From contig NZ_BSTS01000001.1 in NCBI RefSeq assembly GCF_030269665.1, positions 496,001 through 560,000 of the forward strand: a DNA stretch of 64,000 bases. Reading direction: 5' to 3'. Below are positions 23,154-32,188 of the stretch, one piece after another. This DNA is from Actinomycetospora sp. NBRC 106375 (GTDB lineage: Bacteria > Actinomycetota > Actinomycetes > Mycobacteriales > Pseudonocardiaceae). The first letter of the stretch is position 1; each line of letters begins with the position of its first letter. Below the pieces are notes generated by a model. That model did no database searches. It was not told where the DNA came from and saw only the letters and a program-made list of their open reading frames with translations. Position numbers and translations under genes: made by a program.

Positions 23154-23828
23154 TCAGGCGCTGGTGCCCTCGCCCCGCATCCAGATGGCCCGCCGCTCCT
23201 CGTGGGTCCGGGCCTCGTCGGCCGCGGCCAGGCGGCGCCGCAGGCCGTCGTCGGCGGCACCCTGGGCGACCGCCCGCTCGGCCTCGGCCATCGCCTCGTC
23301 CGCCGCGGCCTCGGCCGGCGAGGCCGGGCGCGGCTGCCGGTCGGCGTCCTCGGGCACGCCGGGACCGTCGTCGTCGGTCTCTCCCTCGTGCGCGTACGGG
23401 TTGTCGGCGGGCAGCCCGGCCGAGATCCGGCCGTAGGCGCCGGTGAACAGCAGGACGCAGCCGGCGGCGATCGAGAAGAAGACGTTGGGCAGCCGGAAGG
23501 CCAGCACGTTGGCGCTGGTCCCGATCAGCCAGAGGTTGACGAACGCCGAGACGAGGAACAGCACCCCGACCACGATCATCACCGTCGAGGACGCCCGGCC
23601 GCCCCGGATCGCGGCGGCCACGAGGACGACCGCGGTCACCAGCGAGATCGTCGACAGCGCACCGTTGGTGGACAGGCCGAGGACCGGCGCGCCGTCGGTG
23701 TCGAAGAATCCGAGGCCGCCGGCGAACCCGAGGGCGCCGAAGACCGCGATGACCACGGCGACGACGACCGCGCCGACACGGTGCACCCAGACGACGCGGT
23801 GGTCGGCGCGCACGGCGTCCGGGCTCAC
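23154..23828 (-). CDS. DUF4383-like membrane protein
   Basis: A 224-residue protein from a GTG overlapping the stop of the upstream small gene (GTGA). Four hydrophobic segments occupy residues ~10-145 (VGAVVVAVVIAVFGALGFAG, then SLVTAVVLVAAAIRGG, VMIVVGVLFLVSAFVNLWLI and FSIAAGCVLLFTGAYG). A cytoplasmic tail rich in Asp/Pro/Ala follows. The membrane part matches the DUF4383 pattern, whose role is unknown. Confidence 0.7.
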   Translation of the reverse strand: MSPDAVRADHRVVWVHRVGAVVVAVVIAVFGALGFAGGLGFFDTDGAPVLGLSTNGALSTISLVTAVVLVAAAIRGGRASSTVMIVVGVLFLVSAFVNLWLIGTSANVLAFRLPNVFFSIAAGCVLLFTGAYGRISAGLPADNPYAHEGETDDDGPGVPEDADRQPRPASPAEAAADEAMAEAERAVAQGAADDGLRRRLAAADEARTHEERRAIWMRGEGTSA

Positions 23829-24133
23829 CGCCCGGGCTCCTGCGTGCGTTCCCGCTGGGCCTCGCGGCGCGCCTCGGCGCCCGTCTCCCCCGCGTAGCCC
23901 AGGTCGCGGCCCGCGGCGCGGCCGACGAACGTGTCGGTGTCGCCGGTCCCGGTCACCGCGCCCTGGTCGCCCCGGTGCTCGGCGTGCGCGCCGCCGGCCA
24001 CGCGGGACGCCGCGGTGCGCGGATCGTGGCCGGCGTCGGACTCGGAGGGGTCGGACGCGGGCGACGGGCCGACAGGACCGCCCTCGCCGGTCAGGCGCGC
24101 ACGCCAGCGGGCGAGGGCGTCGGCGAGGGACAT
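23825..24133 (-). CDS. small hypothetical protein
   Basis: A 102-residue hydrophilic protein. A short helix MSLADALARWRARLTGE is followed by a Gly/Asp/Ser-rich disordered stretch and a charged C-terminal helix (TGAEARREAQRERT). It overlaps the DUF4383 gene by four bases, so the two are probably co-translated. No known domain. Confidence 0.5.
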   Translation of the reverse strand: MSLADALARWRARLTGEGGPVGPSPASDPSESDAGHDPRTAASRVAGGAHAEHRGDQGAVTGTGDTDTFVGRAAGRDLGYAGETGAEARREAQRERTQEPGR

Positions 24134-24378
24134 GGCGGACGCTCCGGGATCGCGACGGCAGGACCCAGGAGCATCGGCGCGGGCAGGGGCCGCGAAACGT
24201 CACGTTCCGGCGCCGCCCCGGGCCCGCAGGTCAGCAGCGCGGACGCTGCACCACGGGAACCCCGGGAACCACACGACGCAGGACAGGCGCACCTAGGGCC
24301 CCGGGTCACCTACTGACGTGACGCCGCGCCCGGCGCGACACTCCCCGGACGCGGTGCCCGCGACCGAGCGGAGGAGCC

Positions 24379-24711
24379 ATGCCCCAGTTCGCCCTGTTCT
24401 TCTCGTACACCCCGGAGACGTGGGCGGCGCTGCTCACGAAGCCCGCCGACCGCACGGCCGCGGTGCGCGAGGCCGTCGAGGGCGTGGGCGGCACGCTCGA
24501 CGCGCTCTGGTACATGCTCGGCGAGGACGACGGCATGGTGCTGTTCGAGGTGCCGGACGCGTCGGCGGCCGCCGCGCTCTCGCTCGCGGTCACCAGCAGC
24601 GGCTCGTTCTCGTCCGTGCGGACCGCGCAGCTCATCGCGGCCGGCGACCTCCCGGACGTGCTGACCGCCGCCGGCACCGCGCGCGGTGGGTACCGGCGAC
24701 CCGGCGACTGA
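24379..24711 (+). CDS. GYD domain protein
   Basis: A 110-residue protein. It matches the GYD family: MPQFALFFSYTPETWAALL, then REAVEGVGGTLDALWYMLGE, then DGMVLFEVPDASAAAALSLA. These are small ferredoxin-like fold proteins of unknown function. GGAGGAG precedes the ATG. The gene converges with a phosphatase gene 20 bases after its stop. Confidence 0.75.
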   Translation: MPQFALFFSYTPETWAALLTKPADRTAAVREAVEGVGGTLDALWYMLGEDDGMVLFEVPDASAAAALSLAVTSSGSFSSVRTAQLIAAGDLPDVLTAAGTARGGYRRPGD

Positions 24712-24731
24712 GGGGAGGGCGCCGCCGCGCC

Positions 24732-25481
24732 TCACCACCGGTGGGCGGCCCGCTCCCCCGCATCGAGGTAGGACGGGTCCAGCCACGGCGGGAGCTCGGT
24801 CGGGACCGCGACGTCGGCCCGTTCCCCGCGGAACGTCACGGTCGCCCGCCCGCCCGCGAGCTCGACGTCGACGTGCTCGAGGTTGTGCGGCTCGCCGACG
24901 TCGTGGCCCGTCGCCGCGCTCGCGAACGCCCGCAGCAGCGCCGAGTGCGAGCTGGCCAGCGCGATCGTGTCCGCCGGCTGCGCCCGGATACCGGCCCAGG
25001 CGCGGTAGGCGATCACCTGGGGCGGCTCGAAGTGCAGGTCGGTCGCGACCATCCACCGGTCGATCGGCCCGCCGAGCTTGGAGCCCGCGCCGAAGTCGGT
25101 GTCGAAGCGGTCGAAGGCCCGCGCCCAGTCCGGCGGGTCCCCGTCGAGGGCACGCCGGTGCCTGGCGACGCCGGAGGACTCGCGCGCCTCCCCGTCGAAC
25201 AGGAACTGCAGGCTGTCGAAGCGCGCGTCGGGCACCAGCTCGCCGACGGTCACGTCGTCCTCCGGCCGGAGCTCGGCGAGCAGCACCTCGCGCAGGAGCT
25301 CCGCGGTCGCCGTGCCGCGGGCGGTCGGCGCGTGGGGCATCACGACCCGGGTCCCCGGCGGCAGCGTCGCGGCGAGCTCCTTGCCCTTGGCGCGCACCTG
25401 CTCCTCGCCGAGCGCGGTGAGCCCGACGTCGTCGTAGTACCCGTGGGTCTCGCCGTGGCGGATCAGCAACACACGACTCAT
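24732..25481 (-). CDS. histidine phosphatase family protein
   Basis: A 249-residue member of the phosphoglycerate-mutase-like superfamily. The phospho-acceptor His is in LIRHGETHGY near residue 9, and the second catalytic His is in ASSHSALLRAF. A long middle insertion carries DDVTVGELVPDARFDS. The substrate cannot be read from sequence. It sits 18 bases downstream of the FMN-dependent oxidase gene on the same strand. Confidence 0.8.
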   Translation of the reverse strand: MSRVLLIRHGETHGYYDDVGLTALGEEQVRAKGKELAATLPPGTRVVMPHAPTARGTATAELLREVLLAELRPEDDVTVGELVPDARFDSLQFLFDGEARESSGVARHRRALDGDPPDWARAFDRFDTDFGAGSKLGGPIDRWMVATDLHFEPPQVIAYRAWAGIRAQPADTIALASSHSALLRAFASAATGHDVGEPHNLEHVDVELAGGRATVTFRGERADVAVPTELPPWLDPSYLDAGERAAHRW

Positions 25482-25499
25482 GCGCCCACCCTGTCGTGA

Positions 25500-26795
25500 T
25501 CAGCCCCGCGGCCGCACGACCGGTTCCGTGGTGCCGAACGGCGCGACCTCCAGATCGGCGGGTCGCTGCGCGCCGGCGAGGGCGAGGGTCAGGTCGAGCT
25601 CGGCGAGCACATCCCGCACGACCTGGGCCACCCCGGCCGCACCGGCGATCGCGAGCCCGTAGGCGAACGGGCGGCCCAGGCAGACCGCGGTGGCGCCGAG
25701 GGCGAGCGCGCGGGCGACGTCCGAGCCGCTGCGCACCCCCGAGTCGAGCAGCACCGGCGCCCGCCCGTCGACGGCCGCGACGACGCCGGGCAGCGCGTCG
25801 AGGGTCGCGACCGACCCGTCGACCTGCCGCCCGCCGTGGTTGCTGACCAGCACCCCGTCGACCCCGACGTCGAGGGCGCGCCGCGCGTCGTCGGGGTGCA
25901 GGACGCCCTTGAGCACCACCGGCAGGCGCGTGCGGGTACGCAGGGTGGCGATGTCGTCCCAGTTCAGCGTGGGGCGGGAGTAGACGCGCAGGAACGTCTC
26001 CACCGCGGCGCGGGGCAGCGGCGAGCGCAGGTTGTCGGCGAACCGCCCGGGATGGTTCCGGCTGATCTCCAGCAGTGTGCGGACGGCCGCGGGGGTCGGC
26101 GTCGGGGCGGCCCGGGAGGGACCGTCGGCGGTCTCCCGCGTGAGGCGGGCGAACACCGGGTCCGAGGTGTACTGCGCGATGCCCAGGCCGCGGGCGAACG
26201 GCAGGTGGCCGAGGTCGAGGTCGCGCGGGCGCCAGCCGAGCACGGTGGTGTCGAGGGTGACGACGACCGCGCCCGCCCCGGCCGCCTCGGCGCGCGCGAG
26301 GAAGGAGTCGACGAGGTCGTCGGAGGTCGACCAGTAGAGCTGCGACCACCAGCCGGCCGTGGCGTACGGGGCGATCTCCTCGGACGGGAAGCCCGCCTGG
26401 TTCGACACGATCATCGGGACGCCCGCCTGCGCGGCCCCGTGCACGACGGCGAGGTCGGCCCGGCGCGAGACCAGGTCCAGCGCGCCGATCGGGGCGAGCA
26501 GCAGCGGATGGTCGTACCTCCGCCCGAAGATCTCCACCGACGTGTCCCGCTCCCCCACCCCGCGCAGCATGCGGGGCACGATCCGGTGCCGGGCGAACGC
26601 GGCCCGGTTGGCGGCGACGGTCTCCTCGCTGCCGGCCCCACCCGCGACGTAGGCCCAGGCCCGCCGGGTCATGGCCCGCTTCGCCCGCCGTTCCAGTGCG
26701 GGGAACGCCGTCGGCACCACCGGGCGCCGCCCCGTGATCCCGCCCCGGTAGACCTCGTCCTGACGCACTCGTCCGCTCGCACCCACGGCGGGCAT
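25500..26795 (-). CDS. FMN-dependent alpha-hydroxy-acid oxidase (lactate monooxygenase/oxidase-like)
   Basis: About 431 residues. It is a TIM-barrel FMN enzyme: LLLAPIGALDLV, substrate and FMN contacts in VVLKGVLHPDDARRAL, and the catalytic His/Arg motif LVSNHGGRQVDG, then DSGVRSGSDVARALALGA. It oxidises 2-hydroxy acids such as lactate to the keto acid with oxygen. The ATG at 26795 is the most likely start; an in-frame start 15 codons upstream is possible. It is divergent from a SnoaL-like gene. Confidence 0.8.
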   Translation of the reverse strand: MPAVGASGRVRQDEVYRGGITGRRPVVPTAFPALERRAKRAMTRRAWAYVAGGAGSEETVAANRAAFARHRIVPRMLRGVGERDTSVEIFGRRYDHPLLLAPIGALDLVSRRADLAVVHGAAQAGVPMIVSNQAGFPSEEIAPYATAGWWSQLYWSTSDDLVDSFLARAEAAGAGAVVVTLDTTVLGWRPRDLDLGHLPFARGLGIAQYTSDPVFARLTRETADGPSRAAPTPTPAAVRTLLEISRNHPGRFADNLRSPLPRAAVETFLRVYSRPTLNWDDIATLRTRTRLPVVLKGVLHPDDARRALDVGVDGVLVSNHGGRQVDGSVATLDALPGVVAAVDGRAPVLLDSGVRSGSDVARALALGATAVCLGRPFAYGLAIAGAAGVAQVVRDVLAELDLTLALAGAQRPADLEVAPFGTTEPVVRPRG

Positions 26796-26880
26796 CCTCG
26801 TGCAAGCCTGGCGTCCACGCTGACGAGTCCACGACAGCACGCCGGCAGGGTCAGAAAATCACCATCCTCGAGGAGACGCG

Positions 26881-27342
26881 TTGAGCGCAGCAGCGGGCTT
26901 CGCCGGCGGCACCACGGCCGCCGAGCTGGAGGCCACCGTCCGCGGCTACATGGACGCCTGCACGGCCGGGGACGCCGATCTGGTCGCCGCCCACCTCGCC
27001 GGCAACGCCCGGCACTACTTCCCGCCGGACATGTACGACGGGCCGTGGGTCGGCGCGCGGGTGATCGGGCAGCGCTGGGCGACCGCGGTCCGCGAGCGCG
27101 GGTCGTCGTGGACCGTCGACGCGATCGTCGTCGACGAGCCCCGGCGCCGGGCCGTCTGCGAGTGGACCCACCACAAGGGCTCGCTGGGCGTGATCCTGCG
27201 CGGCGCGGAGTGGTACGAGTTCGACGACGACGGGCGCATCACCGAGATCCGCGCGTACTACGCCTCGCCCCAGGCCACCGGGTACACGCGCCTCGAGCTG
27301 GGGGGCTTCGACTACGCCGGCCGCGGCTACCCGCACGCCTGA
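26881..27342 (+). CDS. SnoaL/NTF2-like protein
   Basis: A 153-residue alpha+beta-barrel protein from a TTG with GAGGAG upstream. Its pattern is that of the nuclear transport factor 2 family: VRGYMDACTAGDADLVAAHL, HYFPPDMYDGPWVG, ending EWYEFDDDGRITEIRAYYAS. Such proteins include isomerases, hydratases and dehydratases, as well as non-enzymatic members. Which applies here is not visible. Confidence 0.75.
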   Translation: MSAAAGFAGGTTAAELEATVRGYMDACTAGDADLVAAHLAGNARHYFPPDMYDGPWVGARVIGQRWATAVRERGSSWTVDAIVVDEPRRRAVCEWTHHKGSLGVILRGAEWYEFDDDGRITEIRAYYASPQATGYTRLELGGFDYAGRGYPHA

Positions 27343-27360
27343 CCTGCGGCGCCGGCCGGA

Positions 27361-28457
27361 CTACGGCACGCGGCGCCGGTCGGGGGCGATGCCGAGCGTC
27401 CGGGCCGCGGCGGCGGCCGCCCGCCGGTGGGGGACGTCGAGCTTGGTCAGGATCGCCGACACGTGGTGGTCGGTGGTCTTCTCCGTGATCACCAGCCGTG
27501 CCGCGATCTCCCCGTTGGTGAGCCCCTCGGCGAGCAGGCGCAGGACGTCGATCTGCCGGGCCGTGAGGCCGGCGGGGTTGGCGCGCGTGGCCCGGCGCGG
27601 ACCGTGCGGGATCTGGCTGACGCCGAGGTCGCGCAGTCGGCGGCGGGCGATCTGGGCGGCCGGCCGGGCGCCGAGCTCGTCGAGGACCTGGAGCGCCTCC
27701 AGCGTCGGCTCGACCGCGCCGGAGTCGAGCAGCTCCAGCGCCCGCGGGTACGGGGCGCCCTGCGCGCCCCACCCCGCGGCCGCGGCGCGCCAGTCGCCGC
27801 GGCTCCGTCGCCGTCGGCGACCACCTCGGTGACGTAGAACGGGTTGCCGCCCGTGAGCCGGTACAGCTCGGCCGACGCCAGCGCGGTCCCGCCGGCCAGC
27901 GACGCCACGGCGGCCGCCGAGAGGTGTGGCACCGCGAGCCGGTGCACCGGGACGCCGGTGAGCCCGCCGAGCAGCCGCTGGGCCGGGTGGTCGCGCCCGA
28001 TCTCGTCGTCGCGGTAGGAGACGACCACGACCGCCGAGGTCCGCTCGACGCGCCGGCACACGTACCGGAGGACGTCGAGGGTCGCGTCGTCGGCCCAGTG
28101 GACGTCCTCGACGACGAGCACGGTCGGGCGGACGGGGTCGGTGAGCTCGGCCAGGACGCCGGCGAGCAGGTCGTCGCGGGCGCCCCGGGCCAGGAGCTCC
28201 TCCAGCCGGGGCGACCGCCCGGAGAACGCCTCGCGGACCGCCCCCAGCGTGCGCGGGGTGATCAGGTCGTCGCAGGCCCCGGCGAGGACCCGGGTGTCGG
28301 CCCAGGGCCCCGCGGTGAACGACCGGATGAGCGTGCTCTTCCCGATCCCCGCCTCGCCCGCGACCAGCACCACGCTGCCGCGCCCGCCGGCGGCCGACGC
28401 GAGCGCGGCGTCGAGGGTCCCGAGCTCCTCGGTGCGCTCGAGCAGCCCGGCCGCCAT
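27361..28457 (-). pseudogene. LuxR-family ATPase regulator (LAL type), decayed by internal deletion and frameshift
   Basis: The 5' part encodes an AAA ATPase sensor (Walker A LVAGEAGIGKSTLIRSF, Walker B VLVVEDVHWADDATL, then LYRLTGGNPFYVTEVV). Just after this, near 27798-27830, the frame changes: the next recognisable sequence, in another frame, is the far C terminus, DWRAAAAGWGAQGAPYPRAL, then LTARQIDVLRLLAEGLTNGE, a LuxR helix-turn-helix. Intact relatives are about 850-900 residues, so roughly 450 central residues (the TPR-like part) are missing. Neither fragment alone should regulate normally. Confidence 0.75.
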
Positions 28458-28537
28458 GAGCCCATCGTCGCAGGTCAGCGCGGTGTCTCACCAGGCGCGC
28501 AGCGTCCCGCGGCGGTCACGGTGCGTGCGTCACGGCC

Positions 28538-29524
28538 TCACCCCGCGAGCAGCCGGTTCAGCGCCGGGGCGACGTCGCGGTGGGTGGCGATCGCGGCGAA
28601 CCGGCCGTGCCCGAGGCGGGCCATGTCGCGGGCGAGCGGCGCGTCGTGCTCGCCGTCGGTCTCGCACAGGACGTGCAGCTCGTCGCACCGGCGCGCGATC
28701 TCGCGCGGGTCGGGGCCCGCGTTGTGGACCGCGTCGGTGAGCAGCACCGCGGTCCGCCGGCGCGCCGTCGACCGGGCGAGCTCCGCGCGGGCGACGGAGA
28801 GCCCGAACCCGACGTTGGTCAGCCCCCGGGCGGGGATGCGCACCAGCTGGTCGAGCAGCCGCGCGGGCGGGACCGGCTTCGCCGTGGACGCGAGGAGCGC
28901 CGCATCGGACCAGAACGCCACCAGCCCGAGCACGTCGTGCACGAGATCCGCCGACAGGGCGGCGACGGTGGCCGCGGCGATCTTGACCTTCTCCCCCCGC
29001 ATCGACCCGGACACGTCCACCACCAGCACGACGGCCCGGCGCGCCCGCATCCGTTCGCGGACGACGATGTCGGTGTCCTCGGGCACCGGGCGCTCGGCGA
29101 GCACCTCGATGGTGCGGTCGAGGTCGATGTCGTCGCTGCGGTAGCGGTAGGGCACCGAGAGGAGACGCCCCGCACCGCGTTCCGCGCGGGCCTCGCGGGG
29201 GCGGCGGCGCACGGCCAGCCGACGCGCGATCCGCTGCGCCATCGCGGCGACCTCGGGGTCCGCGGTCCGGTCCTCGAGCAGCTCGTCGAGGTCGGCCAGG
29301 CGCGCGGTCTGGCCCGTGAGGAGCACCCCCTGCCCGCCCGCAGGCCGGGTGTCGGCGCCGTCCCCGGCCCGGGTGCCGCCGAGGTCGACGACGAGGGGGT
29401 CGGAGCCCTCACGGAACAGCGCCGGCGCCTCGGCGAGCTGCTTGGGCCTGCGCCGCAGGGGATCGAGCGTCCGGCGCTCGCGTCCCTCGGCGGTCGGGAT
29501 CGCGACGGCGTTGTCGACGCTCAG
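28538..29524 (-). CDS. VWA domain protein, magnesium-chelatase-like partner of MoxR
   Basis: About 328 residues. The C-terminal half is a von Willebrand A domain with an intact metal site: DVSGSMRGEK, Thr in LTNVGFGLS, and Asp in LLTDAVHN. The N-terminal half is charged and helical. No ATG, GTG or TTG lies near the expected start; a CTG at 29524 overlaps the MoxR stop as CTGA, mirroring the ATGA/GTGA overlaps elsewhere, so a CTG start is proposed. MoxR/VWA pairs act as metal-insertion or protein-remodelling chaperones; the client is unknown. Confidence 0.75.
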   Translation of the reverse strand: MSVDNAVAIPTAEGRERRTLDPLRRRPKQLAEAPALFREGSDPLVVDLGGTRAGDGADTRPAGGQGVLLTGQTARLADLDELLEDRTADPEVAAMAQRIARRLAVRRRPREARAERGAGRLLSVPYRYRSDDIDLDRTIEVLAERPVPEDTDIVVRERMRARRAVVLVVDVSGSMRGEKVKIAAATVAALSADLVHDVLGLVAFWSDAALLASTAKPVPPARLLDQLVRIPARGLTNVGFGLSVARAELARSTARRRTAVLLTDAVHNAGPDPREIARRCDELHVLCETDGEHDAPLARDMARLGHGRFAAIATHRDVAPALNRLLAG

Positions 29525-30417
29525 GCGGTGCGGACCCGGCGCCGCCCGCCGGGGGAGGAGAAAAAATGGTTCTCCCAGATCTCGGTGATCACCTCTTCGG
29601 GGCTCGCGTCGGAGGCCTCGTCGACGCCCACCCGGGCGGTCAGCGCGAGCAGGGCCGCGTCGAGCACCAGGCGCGTGCGCTCCTCGTAGCTCCCGAGGGC
29701 CTCCAGCTCGGTCGCGATCGCCACCGTGTCGATCGCCCCGCGCACGCTGGAGCCCCGGCGCAGCTCCGGGTGGTGGCGGGTGGCCCGGGTGATGGCGACG
29801 GCGTCGCCGATCAGCGTCCCGTCGACGGAGCCGGTGCGGACGGCGACGATGTCGGTCTCCTCGGCCGCGTCCTGGTAGCCGACGGCGAGGCGGCACCACC
29901 GGTCGTAGACGGAGTCGGAGATCCGCGCCGTGCCGACGTTGTCGAACGGGTTCATCGAGGCCAGCACCCGGAACGTGGCCTCGGCGGGGATGGTGCCGAC
30001 CCGGGGCACGGCGACCTCCCGCTCGGCCATCGCGGCGAGCAGCACGTTGAGCGTGTCCTCCGGGGCCCGGTTGAGCTCCTCGATGTAGAGGAACCCGCCC
30101 GAGCGCATCGCCTCGACCAGCGGCCCGGCCACGAAGTTGTCCTCGGAGTAGTCCTCCCGCAGGACCCGGGCCGGGTTGTGGTGGCCGACGAGCCGGGCGG
30201 GCGTCAGCTCGGCGTTGCCCTCCACCAGCACGAACGGGATGCCCCAGTTCCGCGTGATCGCGCGGAGCATGGTCGACTTCCCGGTCCCCGGCGGACCCTC
30301 CAGCAGGATGTCGCGGCCGGCGGTGACCGCGGCCAGGACGAGGTCGAGCTCCCGGCGGCGACCGACCAGCTCGCTGGTGATCGCGTCGCGCCGGGCGGCG
30401 GGGTCGGCTCGTGTCAT
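29521..30417 (-). CDS. MoxR-family AAA+ ATPase
   Basis: A 298-residue AAA+ protein. Walker A is LEGPPGTGKSTML, Walker B is GGFLYIEELNRAPED, and sensor 1 is VLASMNPFDN. Together with the coupled VWA protein it forms a typical MoxR-VWA chaperone pair, similar to the I/D subunits of magnesium chelatase. It is divergent from the mycofactocin-coupled SDR, sharing a 183-base intergenic region. Confidence 0.85.
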   Translation of the reverse strand: MTRADPAARRDAITSELVGRRRELDLVLAAVTAGRDILLEGPPGTGKSTMLRAITRNWGIPFVLVEGNAELTPARLVGHHNPARVLREDYSEDNFVAGPLVEAMRSGGFLYIEELNRAPEDTLNVLLAAMAEREVAVPRVGTIPAEATFRVLASMNPFDNVGTARISDSVYDRWCRLAVGYQDAAEETDIVAVRTGSVDGTLIGDAVAITRATRHHPELRRGSSVRGAIDTVAIATELEALGSYEERTRLVLDAALLALTARVGVDEASDASPEEVITEIWENHFFSSPGGRRRVRTA

Positions 30418-30600
30418 CGCGTGCACCCTCCCGGCGCGGGTCGGTCCGACCATGACTACCAGCCCGCTCCGGGACCTGCCAAACCACCGGTCGGTAGGGA
30501 CGAACCGGGGCGTCCGATCGTTCGATTGACCTGCGCTAACGACCAGCTCCACGGTGGAACGCGGGCCGGGCGACGGCGCCCGGCGGAGACGGAGGACGTC

Positions 30601-31449
30601 ATGGGTCGGGTCGAGGGCAAGGTCGCGCTGATCACCGGGGCGGCGCGGGGCCAGGGACGCAGCCACGCACTCCGCCTGGCACAGGAGGGCGCGGAGATCA
30701 TCGCCGTCGACTCGTGCGAGGACGCGAAGACGACGCCCTACCCCCAGGCCCGGCGGGAGGACCTCGACGAGACCGTCCGGCAGATCGAGGAGCTCGACCG
30801 GCGCGTCCTCGCGCGGGTGGCCGACGTCCGCGAGCTCGGCGCCCTCGAGTCCGCCGTCGCCGACGGCGTCAGCGAGTTCGGCCGCCTGGACATCGTCTCG
30901 GCCAACGCCGGCATCGCCTCGTTCGCGCCCGCCTGGGAGCTGTCCGAGGACGTCTGGCAGGAGATGATCGACGTCAACCTGACCGGGGTCTGGAAGACCT
31001 GCAAGGCGGCCATCCCCGCGATGCTCGCGGCCGGCAACGGCGGGTCGATCGTGCTGACCAGCTCGACCGCGGGCCTCGTCGCGTTCGGCAACCTCGCGCA
31101 CTACACGGCGGCCAAGCACGGCGTCACCGGGCTGATGCGCGTGCTCGCGGTGGAGCTCGCCCAGCACGGCATCCGCTGCAACTCGGTCCACCCCACCGTC
31201 GTGAACACCGACATGATCCAGAACCAGGCCATCTACGAGCTGTTCACCGGCGTGGAGGGCGCGACGAAGGCGCAGGCCACCGAGGCCTACAAGAACGTCA
31301 ACGCGATCCCGATCCCGTGGGTGGACCCGGTCGACATCTCGAACGCCGTGCTCTGGCTGGCCTCGGACGAGGCGCGCTACGTCACCGGCACGACGCAGGC
31401 CGTCGACGCCGGCGGCACCCAGCCCTACCGGTTCCCCAACGTCGTCTGA
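30601..31449 (+). CDS. mycofactocin-coupled SDR family oxidoreductase
   Basis: A 282-residue short-chain dehydrogenase. The nucleotide motif is TGAARGQGRSHALRLAQEGA, with an insertion (EDAKTTPYPQARREDLDETV) that is typical of mycofactocin-coupled members and encloses the NAD. The catalytic YTAAKHG and the closing DAGGTQPYRFPN are present. In this class the NAD stays bound and electrons pass to mycofactocin. It should oxidise an alcohol. The ATG lies after GGAGACGGAGGAC. No mycofactocin biosynthesis genes are in the window. Confidence 0.85.
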   Translation: MGRVEGKVALITGAARGQGRSHALRLAQEGAEIIAVDSCEDAKTTPYPQARREDLDETVRQIEELDRRVLARVADVRELGALESAVADGVSEFGRLDIVSANAGIASFAPAWELSEDVWQEMIDVNLTGVWKTCKAAIPAMLAAGNGGSIVLTSSTAGLVAFGNLAHYTAAKHGVTGLMRVLAVELAQHGIRCNSVHPTVVNTDMIQNQAIYELFTGVEGATKAQATEAYKNVNAIPIPWVDPVDISNAVLWLASDEARYVTGTTQAVDAGGTQPYRFPNVV

Positions 31450-31463
31450 CCCGATCGGCGCAC

Positions 31464-31503
31464 GTGAGCGGAATTCCCGGCCCTGGCCGGGAATTCCGCT
31501 CAC
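31464..31503. terminator. long perfect hairpin, bidirectional terminator
   Basis: 19-bp perfect arms (GTGAGCGGAATTCCCGGCC and its complement) with a two-base loop, between the SDR stop and the stop of the convergent microcompartment operon. It marks the end of that operon. Confidence 0.7.
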
Positions 31504-31504
31504 A

Positions 31505-32188
31505 TCAGGCCAGCAGGTCGGTGATCTGCCGGTAGACGGTCGGCCAGGTCGGGTGGGTCGGGTCGACGAGCGTGAAGTGGTCGCCCGCGACCTCGACGAA
31601 CCGCGCGTCGTCGCCGGCCGCCCGGGCGCGGTCGACGTAGACCCGGCTGATCGCGATCGGGACGCGGTCGTCGTCGGGGGCGTGGACGGCCCGCAGCGGG
31701 ACGCCGAGCGGGATCCGGGCGGCCGGGTCGGCCTCGGCGTAGCGGTCGGGCACCTCGTCGGGCATCCCGCCGAGGAGGTCGGGCACCGCGGCGCCGCCGA
31801 CGCCGTCCCGCGCGGCGTCGGCGAGGGTCAGCACCCCGGCCAGGGAGACGACGCCGGCGACGGGGACCCGCGACGCGACCCACGCGGCGAGGTGCCCGCC
31901 GGCGGAGTGTCCGACGACCACCGCCGGGCCCTCGACCGTGCGCACCGCGGCCTCGACGTCCTGCAGGGTGGCGGGCCACGCCCCCTGCCCGACCCGTCGG
32001 TACTCCACGTTCCCGACGGTGTGCCCGCGGGCGTGGAGATCGCGCGCCACGGGCGCGATGTGGTCGAGCCCGACCCGGGCACGCCAGAACCCGCCGTGCA
32101 GCAGGACGACGACGCCGGCGCCGGTCCCGCGGTGGACCTCGACGAACTGCGAGGGATCGTCCCCGTACCAGCGACGCTCAGCGGACAC
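31505..32188 (-). CDS. alpha/beta hydrolase, arylformamidase-like
   Basis: A 227-residue alpha/beta hydrolase. The oxyanion motif VLLHGGFWRA matches the HGG(Y/F)W of arylformamidase/kynurenine formamidase relatives, and the nucleophile elbow is VVGHSAGGHLAAW. Candidate catalytic Asp and His follow (APDDDRVP, GDHFTLVDP). As last gene of the ten-gene operon it may hydrolyse an amide or ester related to the aminophenol pathway; the substrate is inferred. Its 5' end overlaps the RidA gene by 11 bases. Confidence 0.75.
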   Translation of the reverse strand: MSAERRWYGDDPSQFVEVHRGTGAGVVVLLHGGFWRARVGLDHIAPVARDLHARGHTVGNVEYRRVGQGAWPATLQDVEAAVRTVEGPAVVVGHSAGGHLAAWVASRVPVAGVVSLAGVLTLADAARDGVGGAAVPDLLGGMPDEVPDRYAEADPAARIPLGVPLRAVHAPDDDRVPIAISRVYVDRARAAGDDARFVEVAGDHFTLVDPTHPTWPTVYRQITDLLA

